Shown here piece after piece: positions 37,980 through 50,900 of a stretch of 64,000 nt of DNA. Below the pieces are notes generated by a model. The model searched no databases. It was given only the letters and a program-made list of their open reading frames with translations, and was not told the DNA's origin. The DNA is taken from positions 62,001 to 126,000 of the forward strand of contig JAGPNK010000009.1 of assembly GCA_020746835.1 (NCBI GenBank), in the 5' to 3' direction. The translations under genes and the position numbers were made by a program. The stretch comes from Stachybotrys elegans (taxonomy: Eukaryota; Ascomycota; Sordariomycetes; Hypocreales; Stachybotryaceae). Each line of letters begins with the position of its first letter. Position 1 is the stretch's first letter.

Positions 37980-38182
37980 ACAAGCTGCACATAGCAGGCT
38001 CAGTGTAGGTCTAACCATATGAAAAGAAAGGGCATGCCAGTCAACGCGAGCCGACATTGAGATATTACAGGCATAAGGGTATTTCGAAGAGAGAGAAAAT
38101 GGGTATAAACAATCAGAATGCGCCTTCGCCGCTATGCAACCGGTACAAATATTGAGTGCCGCCAATATCAAGAAGCCAGAGT

Positions 38183-39617
38183 TCAGAAGCCCCGTTCGTC
38201 CCGTAGCTGCTCCCAGAGTTCGTATACTTTCTTCTTGGCTGCCTTGTGACCAAGACTGCGCTGTGAGGGTGTTAGCCGAACCCATCGCGAGGGTAGAGGA
38301 TAGGCTGCTGCTCAGCGTCTTACTTACCGGATGGAATGTTTTCCCGTAGTAGGTCGGGACATACCACATTGAGTTTTCTGCCACAACCTCACCATGCCGG
38401 GCACGTAAAGTCGGATCATTCTTAGCGGCGCGAGCCATCATGCACAGGGCCATGACTCCCCAGTCGCCGGATTGCAGCGCGGGCTCGAGGCAGATGTCTG
38501 GATCGACGAGTGGCGACGAGGGACCAAGCAGATTCCGGTCCGAGGAGGCTGTGCGCGTGGATATGTTGGGAGCTGCCGCCGGCCAGTTGTCCTCACCACC
38601 GACGAGGAAGAACCACGTGTCGTTTCTCGCGTAGTCGGGCTCGATGACACCAGGTTCGCAAAAGCGGTGGCCTTCAAACTCCTCATCATAGTCGACAAAG
38701 AAGACCTTGGGCTCGAGGAAATCGTTGTTGATGGAGTCAATGGAGCGTTTAATCTTATCGTTGACGGAAAGAACCATTTCATTCATGCGCTTCCGCAGGT
38801 CCTTCTTGAGCTTGGGACCTCGCCACCATACGCCAAAGGAGCAATCATCGCACTCGTCAGTGTGCTCGTTGAAGAAGCGGGCATATCCGGTAACGGTAAT
38901 CGTGAACCAGGGGCGCTTCTCCCAGTGCACCATGTCGAGGATTTCCATGATGGCAATCCGCAAGCGGTGCTCAAACTCGGGGCTGGCAATGGCCGCCTCG
39001 GACTTCTGGAGGGCTGACTCGCATGTGCCAGAGTAGAAGCTATAGAAGCGGAAGATGCAGCTGTTCATTATTTCGAAAAAGCCCAGATCGTTCCCGCCAA
39101 TTGATAAGAGGGCAAAGTCGGTGGTGTCGGTGGTGTTGAACTGGTCGATCTGACTGACCTCGGAGCCAGCCAGCATGTCGTTGATGGTGGAACCGGTACA
39201 CGAAAGGAACTGGAAGGTTGTAGCGTCAGGTCCCTCGCTGGCAACAAGGTCATTGTGAATCAGCATGGGATATCCGTGGATTCCATGGCGACAATCATCC
39301 TCAGTCCCATTGACTCCCGTGCCTATGCCGGCCGAGTATGAATCGCCAAGGGCTATGAAGCCGGCCGGACGCTGGAAAGGCTGTCGCGGAAATGGGATGG
39401 GATCGAGGGTCGAAGGGGTTTGAGAGGATGATGGCTCGGAGTCGACGTCGGTATTGACAGCGTCGATGGCATCGGGACGGTGCGGACGTAAGATAGGCTG
39501 CTGCTGCTGCTGCGAATCGCCATAGCGCCTCAGATCAGACAAGTCGATGCGGAAAGCGGTGGCGATAGAGTATTGCCAGGCTAGGGAAAGGAGGGTCGTG
39601 GAGGAGTGTAGCTTCAT
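38183..39617 (-). CDS. secreted GDSL/SGNH hydrolase (SEST-like)
   Basis: Predicted 455 aa, exons 39617-38328 and 38260-38183 (minus). Start chosen at MKLHSSTTLLSLAWQYSIATAF, a good signal peptide; the frame opens 70 codons further upstream, but that extension has no signal. Block I GFIALGDSYSAGIGTG carries the catalytic Ser. Gly (CTGSTINDML) and SIGGNDLGFF supply the oxyanion residues. The catalytic His is in TFHPRSLGH, completed only after removing a 67-bp intron, followed by a helical end (KKKVYELWEQLRDERGF). It is a secreted esterase or lipase of the SGNH fold; the substrate is unknown. A Gln tract (QQQQQ) and Pro-rich segment precede the catalytic domain. If the last intron were kept, a different 170-residue tail would follow. 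Confidence 0.92.
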
Positions 39618-41737
39618 GGCTCCAGTACATTCCAGGCCAAAAGCCACGGAGACGGGAGCCCTTTGGAAGGGTGGAGGGACAGCAAGGGAGATGCTTGATT
39701 GCAGAAGTCGTAGGCCGAGCTGCGATAAATGACGATTAAATGAGGTGAGATATCTATCAGACGAGACAGGCCGTTGAGGCTGCAGCGGTTCCTTCCATAT
39801 GTTGTTATCTACAAGGAATACGTCCAAATTTTAGCTGGATAACAAGTACCGTTCGCTTGTGGATGCGGTACCTGTCATGGGGCTGCAAGGGTCCACGGGG
39901 TTCCTGAGCCGCGTGTGCATCCACGTGGGCCTCGCGATTCGATAGAAACCTCCATGTTGAGAAACATCAGGAATAAGCACGTCTGCCTGGGGACGCGCCC
40001 TATTGCCTTACCTGTATTGTATGGATGGATGTCGTTGTGACCACGAGGCAGCCATGTGACAAATAGACGGGACCTGCTGGGGAAATCAGGTTCTATAACC
40101 ATCAAAGTGGAATCAGATGCGTGGTGGCACATAGTAGGTGTGCTGGGAGTAATTGCGACCGATCATATAAATATCGATGCTTTGTTTTGTTCATTTGTCC
40201 ATTGTCGCCGCTGCCCAACTGGCCAGCAAGGTAAATCCGAGCAGACGCATAGCATCAGCGATGCTTGGAATTATTGGATCCGACAAGGTGTTTGAGACCA
40301 GTACCGGGTAACCTCTCCGGTTCCTCTACGGTTGGAATCATGAGTGATAGATCCCCTGCTTGCCTTGCGGTTCAGGTTCAAAAGAAGCATGCATTAAAAC
40401 GCATACCTACCTACCTAGGCAACCTCACCTGACGTCCCTCGGCTCAGGCTTCTGGCCTGTGGTTGGATGTCTGTGGAGTCGCTGACGAGGGATGTTGAAG
40501 CTGCTCGATGGCGGTGCCGCGATGACGTCGATGTTGATGAACTCCACTTCGCCGCATCGTCTCCCCACTTCTCACCCCCGAACAACCACCTTGGGTTCCG
40601 ATGTTCTTGGGACCACGATGGATATGGACCATGAACCTGAGTTGTACGCACGTTTGCCAATATATATCGAGCGACAACTGCAAAACAGCAATAGGTCTGT
40701 AGATATTCCAGACAGACCTGGCAGAGTACTGCAGAGCAACGGGGAGACTCTGGATAGTGTTTGCCTCACTGTGGCTTGCATCCCCCCCTTCGGTTATCCA
40801 AGCCGAATCAAGTTATCTACTATGGCAGGGCTTCTCTGTTGGTAAACGTCATACCTCAACTGGGTATGTATCGTCCCCCCCACACGAGCCGTCCGCACCA
40901 AACATGCCGTCCCCGCCAGATGATCGGCAGTGAGCGTCATTCCTGCTGTACATACAACGACCATGTAGGATTCACTCGCAGGCCATGATTAATGGCCATT
41001 TCAGACAATGTGTCCCGTATCAAAGTCATGGAGCGCCTATACAACGCCCCGGTTGGGTAGATTCACTCATGTTGGCGAGGTTGGGTATTTGACATTCACA
41101 TGCACATGACGTATCCAATGCATAGAATGATTTCTTTCCATCTTCGTCTCACGCAAAGTTACTTTGATCTGGTGCAGAAATCCACGTCCAAAGACGCACA
41201 AATCCTAGGCATGCTGATAGAAAGAAACCATTGATACACGGGCCGGTGCTGGAGCCCTCATCGCCCATCATCTCATGGGCTATGCCTTACGAAGTAGTGG
41301 GTTGCATCAGGGTCCTGGCCAAGGCGGATCGGCTCAGACACCCCTACCTACCTACTAGGTAGGCACTACCAACTTATTAGTACTGCAAGGTACCTTAGTA
41401 GCAGTCGTGGACTTTGTCGTCAAGGTAGGTACGTATCTCTCAACACCTGGGGTAACCATCGACGTCAGACCCTCCTCGGTCAGCCCTGGCTGCATGGCAG
41501 GTTGATCCCATCTGCTGCTCTCTGCTACGAGACTTTCCAAAGTTATTAAAACCCCCGCGTCCCCATCATCTACAACCCGGATCCTCTCATCATAAACACT
41601 CGCCTCCCCTCTGATATCTCTGCATCACTCTCAATACTCTACCATCCGACGGACCAAGGTCAAAACTTCAACCCAAAGGGAAAAAAAGAAAAGCCCACCA
41701 CCACCTCGTACACGTACACTCACCCACCTTCTCGAAA
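39618..41737. other. divergent intergenic region with TACCTAGGTA motifs
   Basis: 2.1 kb between the GDSL hydrolase and the small disordered protein gene. It has CATACCTACCTACCTAGGCA at 40402-40421 and a dense cluster at 41342-41402. The last 150 bases are C/A-rich leader-like sequence. No convincing gene. Confidence 0.6.
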
Positions 41738-42582
41738 ATGGAGACTATTAACAACATGGCGTCGGCTGCGGCCAAGGCTGTCTGGGGAGAGAACCAGGCA
41801 ACCCGTGAGCCCGTCTCGGGCGCCCAGGGGGATGTTGCTAGGGGAGAACCCTATGACGCCGGCAACCTCGGTATGTTCGAGCACTGGTTAGCATAGTTAT
41901 GCTGCCTCATATTGTCCCATCCCATCTCCGGCTAACAACGTAGCAGAGACCCCTCAGCAGGAGAAGGTTGAGGACAGGTTGAGCAGCGGCGCCTTGGAGT
42001 CCATGCCCGCCACTCGACCCGCCGAGAACGGTACCATGGAGAGTGCCGAGTACACCAAGACCGAGAACCAGCCATCCAAGGAGAATGAAGACGGACTCCT
42101 GACACAAGAGGAGCTCAAGGCTGCCGGCCCCGGCCCTAGGCCCCTGGAGGTCGTTGCTAAGGAGAACGGAGGCACCGCCGTCTCGTCTGGCCCCGAGTCT
42201 TCCCGCAAGGAGAACACTCTCGGCGAGACACCAAGTGCCGAGAACACGCTCGAGACTTCCAACACAGACACCTCTGCCCATTCCGAGCCAGTCCACGCCA
42301 CCGGGCTGGCCGCTGATGGCGGAGACTTCGACGCTACCAAGCCCGGTGCCGGCGCCGATGCTGACCGTAAGTCATGCCGCGACCCTCTCCACACTCTACA
42401 TGTACATGAGCGGCAAAATCGCCGTGTCTCTTCCACCTAACAACTCGGCTAATCTTTCTCGTATAGGTCTCATGGAACAGAAGGGCATGAACCGAGAATG
42501 CGGAGAGAGCTCTTCCCCCACCCGAGGCAAGGACAAGCCCAGCCTGGGCGAGCGCATCAAGGCCAAGCTCCACAGGCACTGA
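41738..42582 (+). CDS. small disordered hydrophilic protein, 223 aa
   Basis: Exons 41738-41870, 41944-42366 and 42467-42582 join in frame. The N-terminus METINNMASAAAKAVWGE is amphipathic. The middle is Glu/Ser/Thr/Asn-rich and low in hydrophobics, so probably unstructured. The end, KDKPSLGERIKAKLHRH, is a short conserved-looking basic motif I associate with small ascomycete proteins of unknown or stress-linked function. The second intron's 3' end is TAGCAG, two possible acceptors three bases apart, giving isoforms differing by one residue. The start is in a good context after a leader containing A-rich sequence. A function such as stress protection would be a guess. Confidence 0.75.
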
Positions 42583-44287
42583 GCAGAGTCGAGGATATGA
42601 CTGGCTCAGCGCAACACATTGACTTGTACGGCGTAAAGGATCGAGCGTATGACAAATTCTGGGTTGGGTTTTAGCTCTCTTATTTTTTGCTGAATGAAGA
42701 TGATGGTTCCGTGTCATATTAGTCGTTACCCCTACCCGTCCGTTTACTTGTGTCAGTAGTACTACACGTATTGAAATTACACAACATGCTTGGTTATTTC
42801 CGTTTGCAGTTTTTGCCCTCCATGATAGGTAGTGACAGATCCCGTCTCCGCCATGTGCCAAAAGGAGGCATGACAGCCGCATATACCCAGCTCTCCCCCC
42901 CGCACTCGATGGCTACCTATACTATTGTGGATGACGCTGAACATTCGATGTTGTATCGGGGCAACGGTAGCCCGCGGACCGCGTGTGCGTCTGTCAAGAT
43001 CTGGACCTCTGCCTATTCCGGGTTTCGCTCATCTACCCCAGACGGACGGGAGGACACGACATGCATCTCGTGTGGGAGCATTCAGCGCCTGAGTTGCCAC
43101 TCCCTCCATGCCATGCAACCCCGCCCCCTTCCTGATGCTGGCCGCTGCAACGCCGGCTTAGCGGCAGCCATGGATGGCATGTCATGTGCATTGATCTTGA
43201 CCGGTGAGCATATTCGATGCCCCACGGTGGGACTTGTTCACACGTGTACACAGCTATGGACGGCCTGTTGATTTGCTACGCGTTGATATATGATGGTGCA
43301 GAAAGCGCAAGCGTCTAACCTCCTCCCACACCCCAGATCGGATAAATACAGCCAACTCCACGATCCCTAGGCGGCCATCCATCGCCTATTTCCCAAGCGG
43401 CAGCTCACGCTACCGCTTACCCATTTGGGGAGCGGGTGCACCATAGCTTCGCCCTTCTTGTGTCGGTAGATCCTGAGCGACCCCCGGCTATCCTTACAAA
43501 CACCATGTAGTTGGAGAATAAATGTCAACCGAGATGGGAGTAAAACAAAACGTCCCTCCTCGCCTTTAGAGCCAAAAAAGAGACGCCCAGATGGATCAAG
43601 AGGCCACATAGTTTCCTGTACGTAGACCAAATGAACGCTTTATGATATGCTTCATGATGGTATTGATCGTCATCATTGTCGTAGTCGTCGTGGATGTCAT
43701 GACCAGCTTGCTTCGGCATCTTCCACGCCGTCGTAACCTCTTCGGCTCGGTCCAAGCCTCAATGTCGGATCAAAGAAGCCAACTTTGCCAGTTGCCCCCC
43801 CCCGCCTAATCCTTGCTGGTGCCTGGGGGCATTTACCCGAAGATGTACGGAGTACGCCATGGCAGTGTCCTCGTATCGGCCATTGCTTTTTTCTTTTTCC
43901 AACTGCACCGGCCCCGCTGCTCAAAATTAATCCCACACATGCTTTGCGGGTAAAAAGGTGGTTGTTGGTTTTTGGGTCTTTTACCATACCCAACTCCAAG
44001 TGTATCGGTGTTGCCACCACTCGGAGAACCCGCTCAATCCGTCGTAATTTCGTTACATGGTGAGTTGGCGTCTTGTGTGGCAGCCCATGTATTCATCCGC
44101 TGTTGATTGCTTCCGCCATGAGGCAAAGTTGCAGAGATATGATTGGCTGCTCCGGCATCTCCTCGATTAAAGGAAACCAGACTCGGCAAGGACCCTGTCA
44201 AGAGAATAACCAGTAAGCATGCGTCTTTGAATTTGCACAGTGGCCGATGAAACCATTGCTCCATAGACTTCCCCAGGGTGCTATATC
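42583..44287. other. convergent intergenic region
   Basis: 1.7 kb between the 3' ends of the small disordered protein gene and the RasGEF gene. It includes GTACGGAGTAC (43842-43852) and a C8 run near 43796. ORFs are short and unsupported. Confidence 0.55.
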
Positions 44288-47200
44288 TTAGATGTAGAAT
44301 GCACCACCATAGCTGGCGGCATGGTCCCGCAATGCTACGTACCTCACAATCTTCTCGTCCTCTCTTTCACGCGGCTCAACCTGTAAGCTCTTGTCGTACA
44401 TCTCATGCACGTCTCCGGCCGCTTGCATGTTGCTCAAAATGTAGTCCTGCAGTTCGGGAACCGACTGCAGCGAGTACCCCACAGCTTGATATTGCTGGAT
44501 ATCACGTATTACCTCTGCCGTTTTTGCACGCTTGGCAAAGTTGATTAAGTTGGTCTTCTTGATGATGGAGGGGATACCATCCTCAATAAAGGTAAGATCC
44601 GTCAAGTATACGCCTGGCAAGGAGGGGTGGTCAGTTAAAGGGGGCCCCCAGACGGCGGTGGAATGTGGGGTGGCATGTCCTACCAAAGAAGGGAATGCAT
44701 GGCGGGTTCGACGCGTGGAGAGTCTCACGATACTCGCCAAAGTTTTTCGTGCTCGCCATGAGTCGGCGCATCGTCTCAAGTACACTCGTAGTACGCTGTG
44801 GGACCTGGTCCCATGTTCGCTTCAACCGAGCAATGGGGGCGGTTCCCAGTGCCGAGATGATGGATGTTAGGGTCGAGAAGTTGTTCAAAGCCCGGCATTT
44901 CTATACATCGTTAGCTTGCCTTGGATAAATGGCTGATGCTGGTGCTGCACATACATCGGCAACAGCGACGAAATGCTTGATGACAACCACACGCTTTCTT
45001 GCATCCATTTGGGCCAGGATCATCTCGGCAACCCAATTGGTCATCTGGTTAGAGTGAAGAATGAGCGCCTTGACGTTGGGTGCAAGGTCGGGTTCGCCTT
45101 CAGCAACCTTCTTCTGCCATGTCTTGTTAAGACATTCAGCCGCCTTGATCTTGCTGTATAGCCGGGACTCGATGATGGTGAGTTGCCGGGCGAATTCGAC
45201 CGTGTCAATGTCCAGGAACTTGAGCTTCCTCATGTTCCTGGGCATGATGGGAGCTGGCGTGTTCTGGTTGAAGGTTTGAATCATCCTGCGAGCACCAGCG
45301 TCCTTACCGCTAAGTCTCTGGTCCAATACTGCCATGAGCGAAGCGGAGCCCGGGGTATCAGTAGATCTGACTGTGTCTCTTGCAAAGGTGTAAACGTCCC
45401 GAATGAGCTGCTTAGACTCCTCGTTATAGTCTTCCATCCAGTAGCTGTCAAACCAATTCTTCAGAATGTTGACCACGCGAACCCGAATGAGTTTCTGCTT
45501 CCGGTTCTGCCAGATCTCGTAGTCTTGTTGGCTGAGCCCCTCTGGAGGCTGGATTTGGAAGCGCTTTACCAAGAGCTCGAACAGCTCTCGAGCCGTGGTG
45601 AAAGAACGATATGTGAGGAGGAATGTGTTGTTGAAGTTGGAGTCCAGCTTGTCATGGCGAGTCAATTGCTCGACAAGGGCCAGCAACGAGCCTCCCTTGA
45701 CTGTTGGCGGTGACGTCTTGCTGTCCCAAGAGACATCTTGTTGGAGGTCGAGCTGTAGGAAGCTGGGCATATCATCTGTGGGCTGCAGACCCGAGCCAGG
45801 CGAAGGGTCCTCACCCAACATTCGCATAATCTTGGAGTAATCACCCTTGCGGAAGTTCCCTGGGGGTGGATCGCCATCACTGAAAGATTGCGAAGTAAGC
45901 AAAGGAGGCCTTGTGGGCGCAGCTCTGGAATCGGACCGCTGGTGAGGGCGTTCGTAGGGCATCGTCTCTCCCCTCTGGAGGTGGTTTCGCGGAGCCTGCC
46001 CATCGCGGAGCTTGTCCATTTGCTCCTGCTGCTGCTGCTGAATGTTGATCTGAACCTGCTCCGAAAGCAGCTGTAGCGAGAAGCCTATATGCGACGAGTT
46101 GGTCTCGAGGGCCCTGGCGCACTGGCGGACGTAATCTAGGCGATTCTCGAGAGCCTCGCCGCGCACTTCGGACCATTCGTCAGCCAAGGGTCCAGCGACA
46201 GCCTGGCAACCAAGGATGAGGTCAGATATATTATCGTAGAGGCTCTGCTTGTTGGTGCTGAAATCAACGAGTTGGGGTGTTTGGAAACTGTTGCCAAGGG
46301 AGGATAGATCGATAGACTCTATCATGGAGATCCATGGTTTGAACATCTCCAAGACTCGACCACCGGACGCGCATACGTTATTTCCAATGACTTCGTGGCG
46401 GAAAGGCGTGATGACTCTCTCGGGTGCGCCAAGGCTCTTGTCCAGTTCCCTGATGCTCGAGACAAGCATCCGCTTTTGCTCGTCGAGACGTTCCAAAAGT
46501 TTCGAGTCCAGAATTGCCGAGGGCTCCACGACGCCCTCGTCATCGTCGAGGAAATTCGAGGTTATGGGATCATGAGGGCCCAGGCCATTGTTTTGCCAGC
46601 TGCCACCAGCAGTACTTCCAATCACAAAGCCCGGAAACAGACGCGGGATCTCCTCGCCTCTTTGCTGCCTGGCCACTTCGACATAGCTGTAAACGCCCAG
46701 CAAGACGCCGTCCGCTTCCTGCAAGCACTTCTGGATAGATTCCGCATTCGGCCAATCGGCCGCGGCGATATGCGAGGAAATGACGAGCTTCGAGAACTTG
46801 GACATCATGTCCCGAAAGTGAGGATACAGTGCCTTGTTGCTGGAGATGATGGACGGCTGGCCAGAATGGTTATCTGTGGTGCATGAGCCAGCAGCAAGGA
46901 GCAATCGGAGGTGGTCTGAAATATCTTCGGCTCGGGCAACATAGTCAGAGCGGCTATTACTGGTGATTGCTTCCCGGTATCGCTCAATCGCACGTCGCAT
47001 ATTCGCAACGAGCAGGCTCCATGTCAAAGGAGGGGTCGAACCATCATCGAAGAAGGACCGAGGTACAGTGTTTGTTGTTGGTAGATTGTAGGTGGTACTG
47101 GTGAACGATGTAGCCGAGGCTATGTTTGGGGTTTGACCGGCACCCAAGTTGGGCGTAGGATAGGTATCGTTCCTTGGCCGCCCGACCGGGGGGGTCGAGC

Positions 47201-47964
47201 CATTGATGGAATCCAAGGATGTGGATGGTGATAAAAGACCAGCGGACGAGGCCGCGCGGGTTCGAGACTTGAGATAAACCGTGTCAGTATAGACAAAGAG
47301 CCAAGTTGGAACAGGCAGTAGCACATACCATGGCTCTCCTCGAATTGTACATGAGCGACTCGCCTTCGGCCTCCGAGGCTGAAGTAGCAGATTCATCATC
47401 CTCAGCCTCTGTTAGCCCGCATGCCATGAACTCAAGAGGCGGACGTGTCTTATCGGGCATAGATACGTTCATGCGATCCCGAGGGCCCGTCTCGGACGAG
47501 GATACGGGCGATTCCAGCGGCAACTCGGTGCTACGATCACCCGTCATCATGTTGTAGTAGAACAGCCGGCCGTCGGGGGTAGCCTGGGGAATCCAGAAAT
47601 CCGCGCGCGACCCGCCGCCCACGTCGGTTCCCTCGAGGGGCAGATTGGCTCCATCTGGGTCGGAATCGTCATCGCGGTCATAGCCGTCATCAGCGAAGAT
47701 CTCGGCTTCCTCTTCTGCATCGTCCATAGGGTCGATGTGACCTGGTAGTTCATCCGGGCTCGATACCATCTGGCAGTAATTACTCGGGAACCAGCCGCGT
47801 ACGCCGTTTATGACGCCATCCCACCAGCCACTCTCGAGCTGCGTGATGACTTGGATAATGTCGCCTTCGTGGAAACTGAGGCTGGTCCTGTCGTCGGCTT
47901 CGTAGTCGTAGAGGGCGCGAACATACATGGTGCCGGGAGGCGCCGTACCCACAATTCCATTCAT
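44288..47964 (-). CDS. cdc25: Cdc25-type Ras guanine nucleotide exchange factor
   Basis: Predicted 1163 aa. Exons: 47964-47329, 47267-44955, 44900-44684, 44613-44288 (minus), in frame. An SH3 domain (about 14-68; ALYDYEADDRTSLSFHEGD, GWFPSNYC) is followed by a WW-like stretch (DFWIPQATPDGRLFYYN). Then a long helical region, a RasGEF N-terminal domain (GGSLLALVEQLTRHDKLDSN, TFLLTYRSFTT) and the catalytic CDC25 homology domain (EFARQLTIIESRLYSKIKAA, NWVAEMILAQMDARKR, DLTFIEDGIPS). It activates Ras at membranes, upstream of cAMP/PKA signalling in fungi. An upstream in-frame ATG at 48075 exists; the chosen one (MNGIVGTAPPG) sits nearer SH3. The last 15 residues (after REDEKIV) are uncertain because a GTACGT donor lies there and another exon may exist. 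Confidence 0.93.
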
Positions 47965-50900
47965 TTTTGACGCGGGCGACTCTGAACAACAAGGATGAAT
48001 CGGGACGACGGGTAACAAAAAGGACGAGGAGAAGAAGCGGTCGAAGAAGGAGAGGCGTGTCGTCAACTCGGACAACCAAAGTGCACCGGTCCTCGCGTCA
48101 GGAACGAGTGGCAGAAGAGAGGAGCCGCCAGAGGCTGGAATAGGAGGCTTGGTGGTGAATCGGTATCGGCGGGGCGGTCAGAATCGCTGTAGAGGGATCG
48201 TCTCCGAAGGGTATGCGGCTCAGCCAGAACCTCATGACATGGTAGAGCGACGGCGAGATCGGAACGGATAACGACTTGTGTACTTTTCGTAGCACGCGCT
48301 GCGCTGCGAGATCCAAACGACCAGCGAGTATGCCGCCTGCCAAGGTTGCTGTAGGTCGATAACGAGGGCCAGGGGAGAGAGACGAGGCAGAATAAGGAGG
48401 GGTGACGCGCGGAGAGGCGGCTAGGGGTCGTGGGTATGGCCAGAAACGGTGGCGGGAAACGGTAACGGCAATAACGGGGGTGCGCAGGTAGTACTTTGGT
48501 AGGGTATGTAGGCAGTAGATGATGCCGTCGAAAGTACAGAGCTCAGGCTAATTCCAACGCGCCATGCACGGCTGTGGCTATTCGTGAGGGGGGAGGACGG
48601 CGAGACACCCAGGATGCACAAAACTGCAGCACACACTCGCGTGTTTTTGCAGGCGAGAAAGAATGTCGGTTGGACAGGCTACGCTACTCGCACAGAACAT
48701 GTACCAAGGTGGGTGGGCTGTTTGCTTGGTCATGGAAGCCTCAGCCAGCACCACTGGCTCCTGAGTAGTAGCATCGCACCACCAACCACCAGCCCACGGC
48801 CATACTAAGAGCTGCCTGCGCTATTGGACACAACCGGGCACCTAATATCGCCCGGCTCTCTCATGGCTGTTTGGAAGGTACCTAGTGCCCCCACCACCTC
48901 AGCACGAGCAGAGCATGTACCCACCAATACCAGGCCCAAGCACTGGTAGTAATAACTCGAGCAAGCAGCAGACCTCGAATCCGTCCCTCTCGAATGAACC
49001 TGCACGGGCATACTCCGTACATACACCTGCAGCCGTGCCCCCGTCGCTTCCTGGATTTCACCCATCCCGCATCCTTCCTACTCAGATAAGGCCAAAGTTT
49101 GGGTGATACGACTAAACTTAGGTAGTAGAAGGAGGGAATGACATGACATAAGACTGATCTGGTGATGCGACTAGAGACCTGCACAAGTACGAGCAACTTT
49201 GGTGCGCTTGCCTGCAGGTCGCTGAGTCGGCGCAATTTCTTACTCGATCAGAGCCTGAGCTGTCAGCATAAGCGCAGGCAAAAAGAGTATCCTCTCCATA
49301 TTCAACCACATACACATACTACTTTTGCTTCTCCCTAAAAGACGCCGTCTCTCCTTTCTCCTGTTTTTCCTTTCTGAACAGGAAAATGATTGTATCTGAC
49401 GAGGGGCGACGTGGTAGCTGCGCAGCCTAACCGGCCTTGAGCGATTCATTCATTCACCTGGTATCTGATCAATCTTGCATCGAGCAAAGATGGATATTTT
49501 GGTTGGCAGTGGAGTGAAGCGCCTCCATCCCTCTGCCTCCGTTCTGTTCGAATTCCCCAGCCCATCTATGCGGAAAGCGAAGGGTCGACCGAGAAAGGGG
49601 TGTTTGCGCGTTTCTTGTTTCCCCAACATCACCTGCGATGAAATGACAAACCGAAGACGCTTCGAAATAGCCCGATCGCCCAGCATTGAATTGTGTGCCC
49701 GACCGAGCCTCTGCGCACACGTGCAACGGGGGGTCAAGAGAGGAGAAGCGGCTCAAAGGACACGGCAATATCGCCACGGCTGCTGGTAGACAGAGCAATC
49801 CCCTCTCTTATCTGCGTCGTCTTCCTCTCCCACATCGTCTTTGGTGTCTTCGTCGCTCACGCACCAACGTGGCCTCGGACAATTGCCGGGGTCTGTGTCA
49901 ACGAGGAACGCATTGGGGGCCACGACAATGTTTGCCGACTCAGTTACACCGCTTCACTGATCTGAGCTCAGCCCCAGCCTCTTGCATGATCTCGAGATAC
50001 TCCGTTATTTTTAACCCTGTCCGTGCCTAAGACGTGGAAGAGCTGCAGCTTTCACCAGCAGCCTACCATGCAAGAGCCAGTTCAGATTTGAATCCAGATC
50101 TGAAGCCCGTAAATTGGCTGATACACTGGACAGGAGATGCGGGGACCGCAAGATGGTCCGTTCGTGACCAAACCAATGGTATGTTTTAGCAACAGTATCA
50201 TAACTTTGCGTGGACGGACATGCCCTCGCAGCATTGAGACGAGGTCCACTTAGCAGACAAATGCTGATTTCTCGTGTCTCCCCGGGCCCTGAGATGATTT
50301 AAGATGCTCCATCCAGAGGACTCAGGCGCCTTGTCGCTACGGCATCACCCACGTGGAGCCCGTCAAGGTTAAGGGCTCCTGGTCTCGGAACCCAGCCCCG
50401 GGTCCGCCAAAGGGTCGCCAAACTGAGAGCGGTAAAGATCATGGTCCTCCCTTCGACAGGAAAGGCGGGCGTCATCCCTCTCCCGTGGTCCGGCCTTTGC
50501 TAGGACCATCATATCTTTCGAGATTTGTTTCTGGATGTGTCAGAACCTCCCAGAGCGCCGGACCACAAGTCTGGATGGATCCCCCCTTTTGTCCTCGCAT
50601 TCGATCGTCTCAAGGCCGCCGGTAATATAGTACTCCCGAACTGTGGACTGACCTAGGTTGGCTGGACTTCCCTTTCAGGAGGGGGCCGCCCCCACTGCGC
50701 GATCCTCACATATGTATGCAGATGCATATGCAGATGCAAAGGAACCAAAGGGCGAACGGTGATGCATCGATTTACACGTATCCAATGGCGGGCATTGTGT
50801 CAATGCAGGCGCAGACCGCATGATGACAAAGGCGGTGCCTGGAAGGCCACATCTGTAGCCGAGGCACGAGCGTCGGCCTGCGGGAAACAGTATCTTGCCC

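Larger units (their letters stand above)
34959..38182. other. 3.2-kb gene-poor stretch right of the transposon
   Basis: No conserved gene is visible. Contents: ACCTAGGTA motifs (35692, 36280), a strong pyrimidine tract (36580-36660), a possible small spliced ORF (36687-36881), and a small signal-peptide-like ORF (37695-37979). A 64-codon minus-strand frame at 37253-37447 has no recognised domain. It may hold decayed sequence. Confidence 0.6.

Noticed and set aside
37908..38182. Extension of the GDSL hydrolase frame to 37908
   Set aside because: Removing the consensus 67-bp intron gives a family-like end (TFHPRSLGH...) and a stop at 38183; the extension resembles no SGNH C-terminus. Kept only as an isoform note.
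44034..44264. Extra RasGEF exon 44034-44264
   Set aside because: It can be joined via GTACGT and TATAG, but the product has no RasGEF-like tail and looks non-coding.
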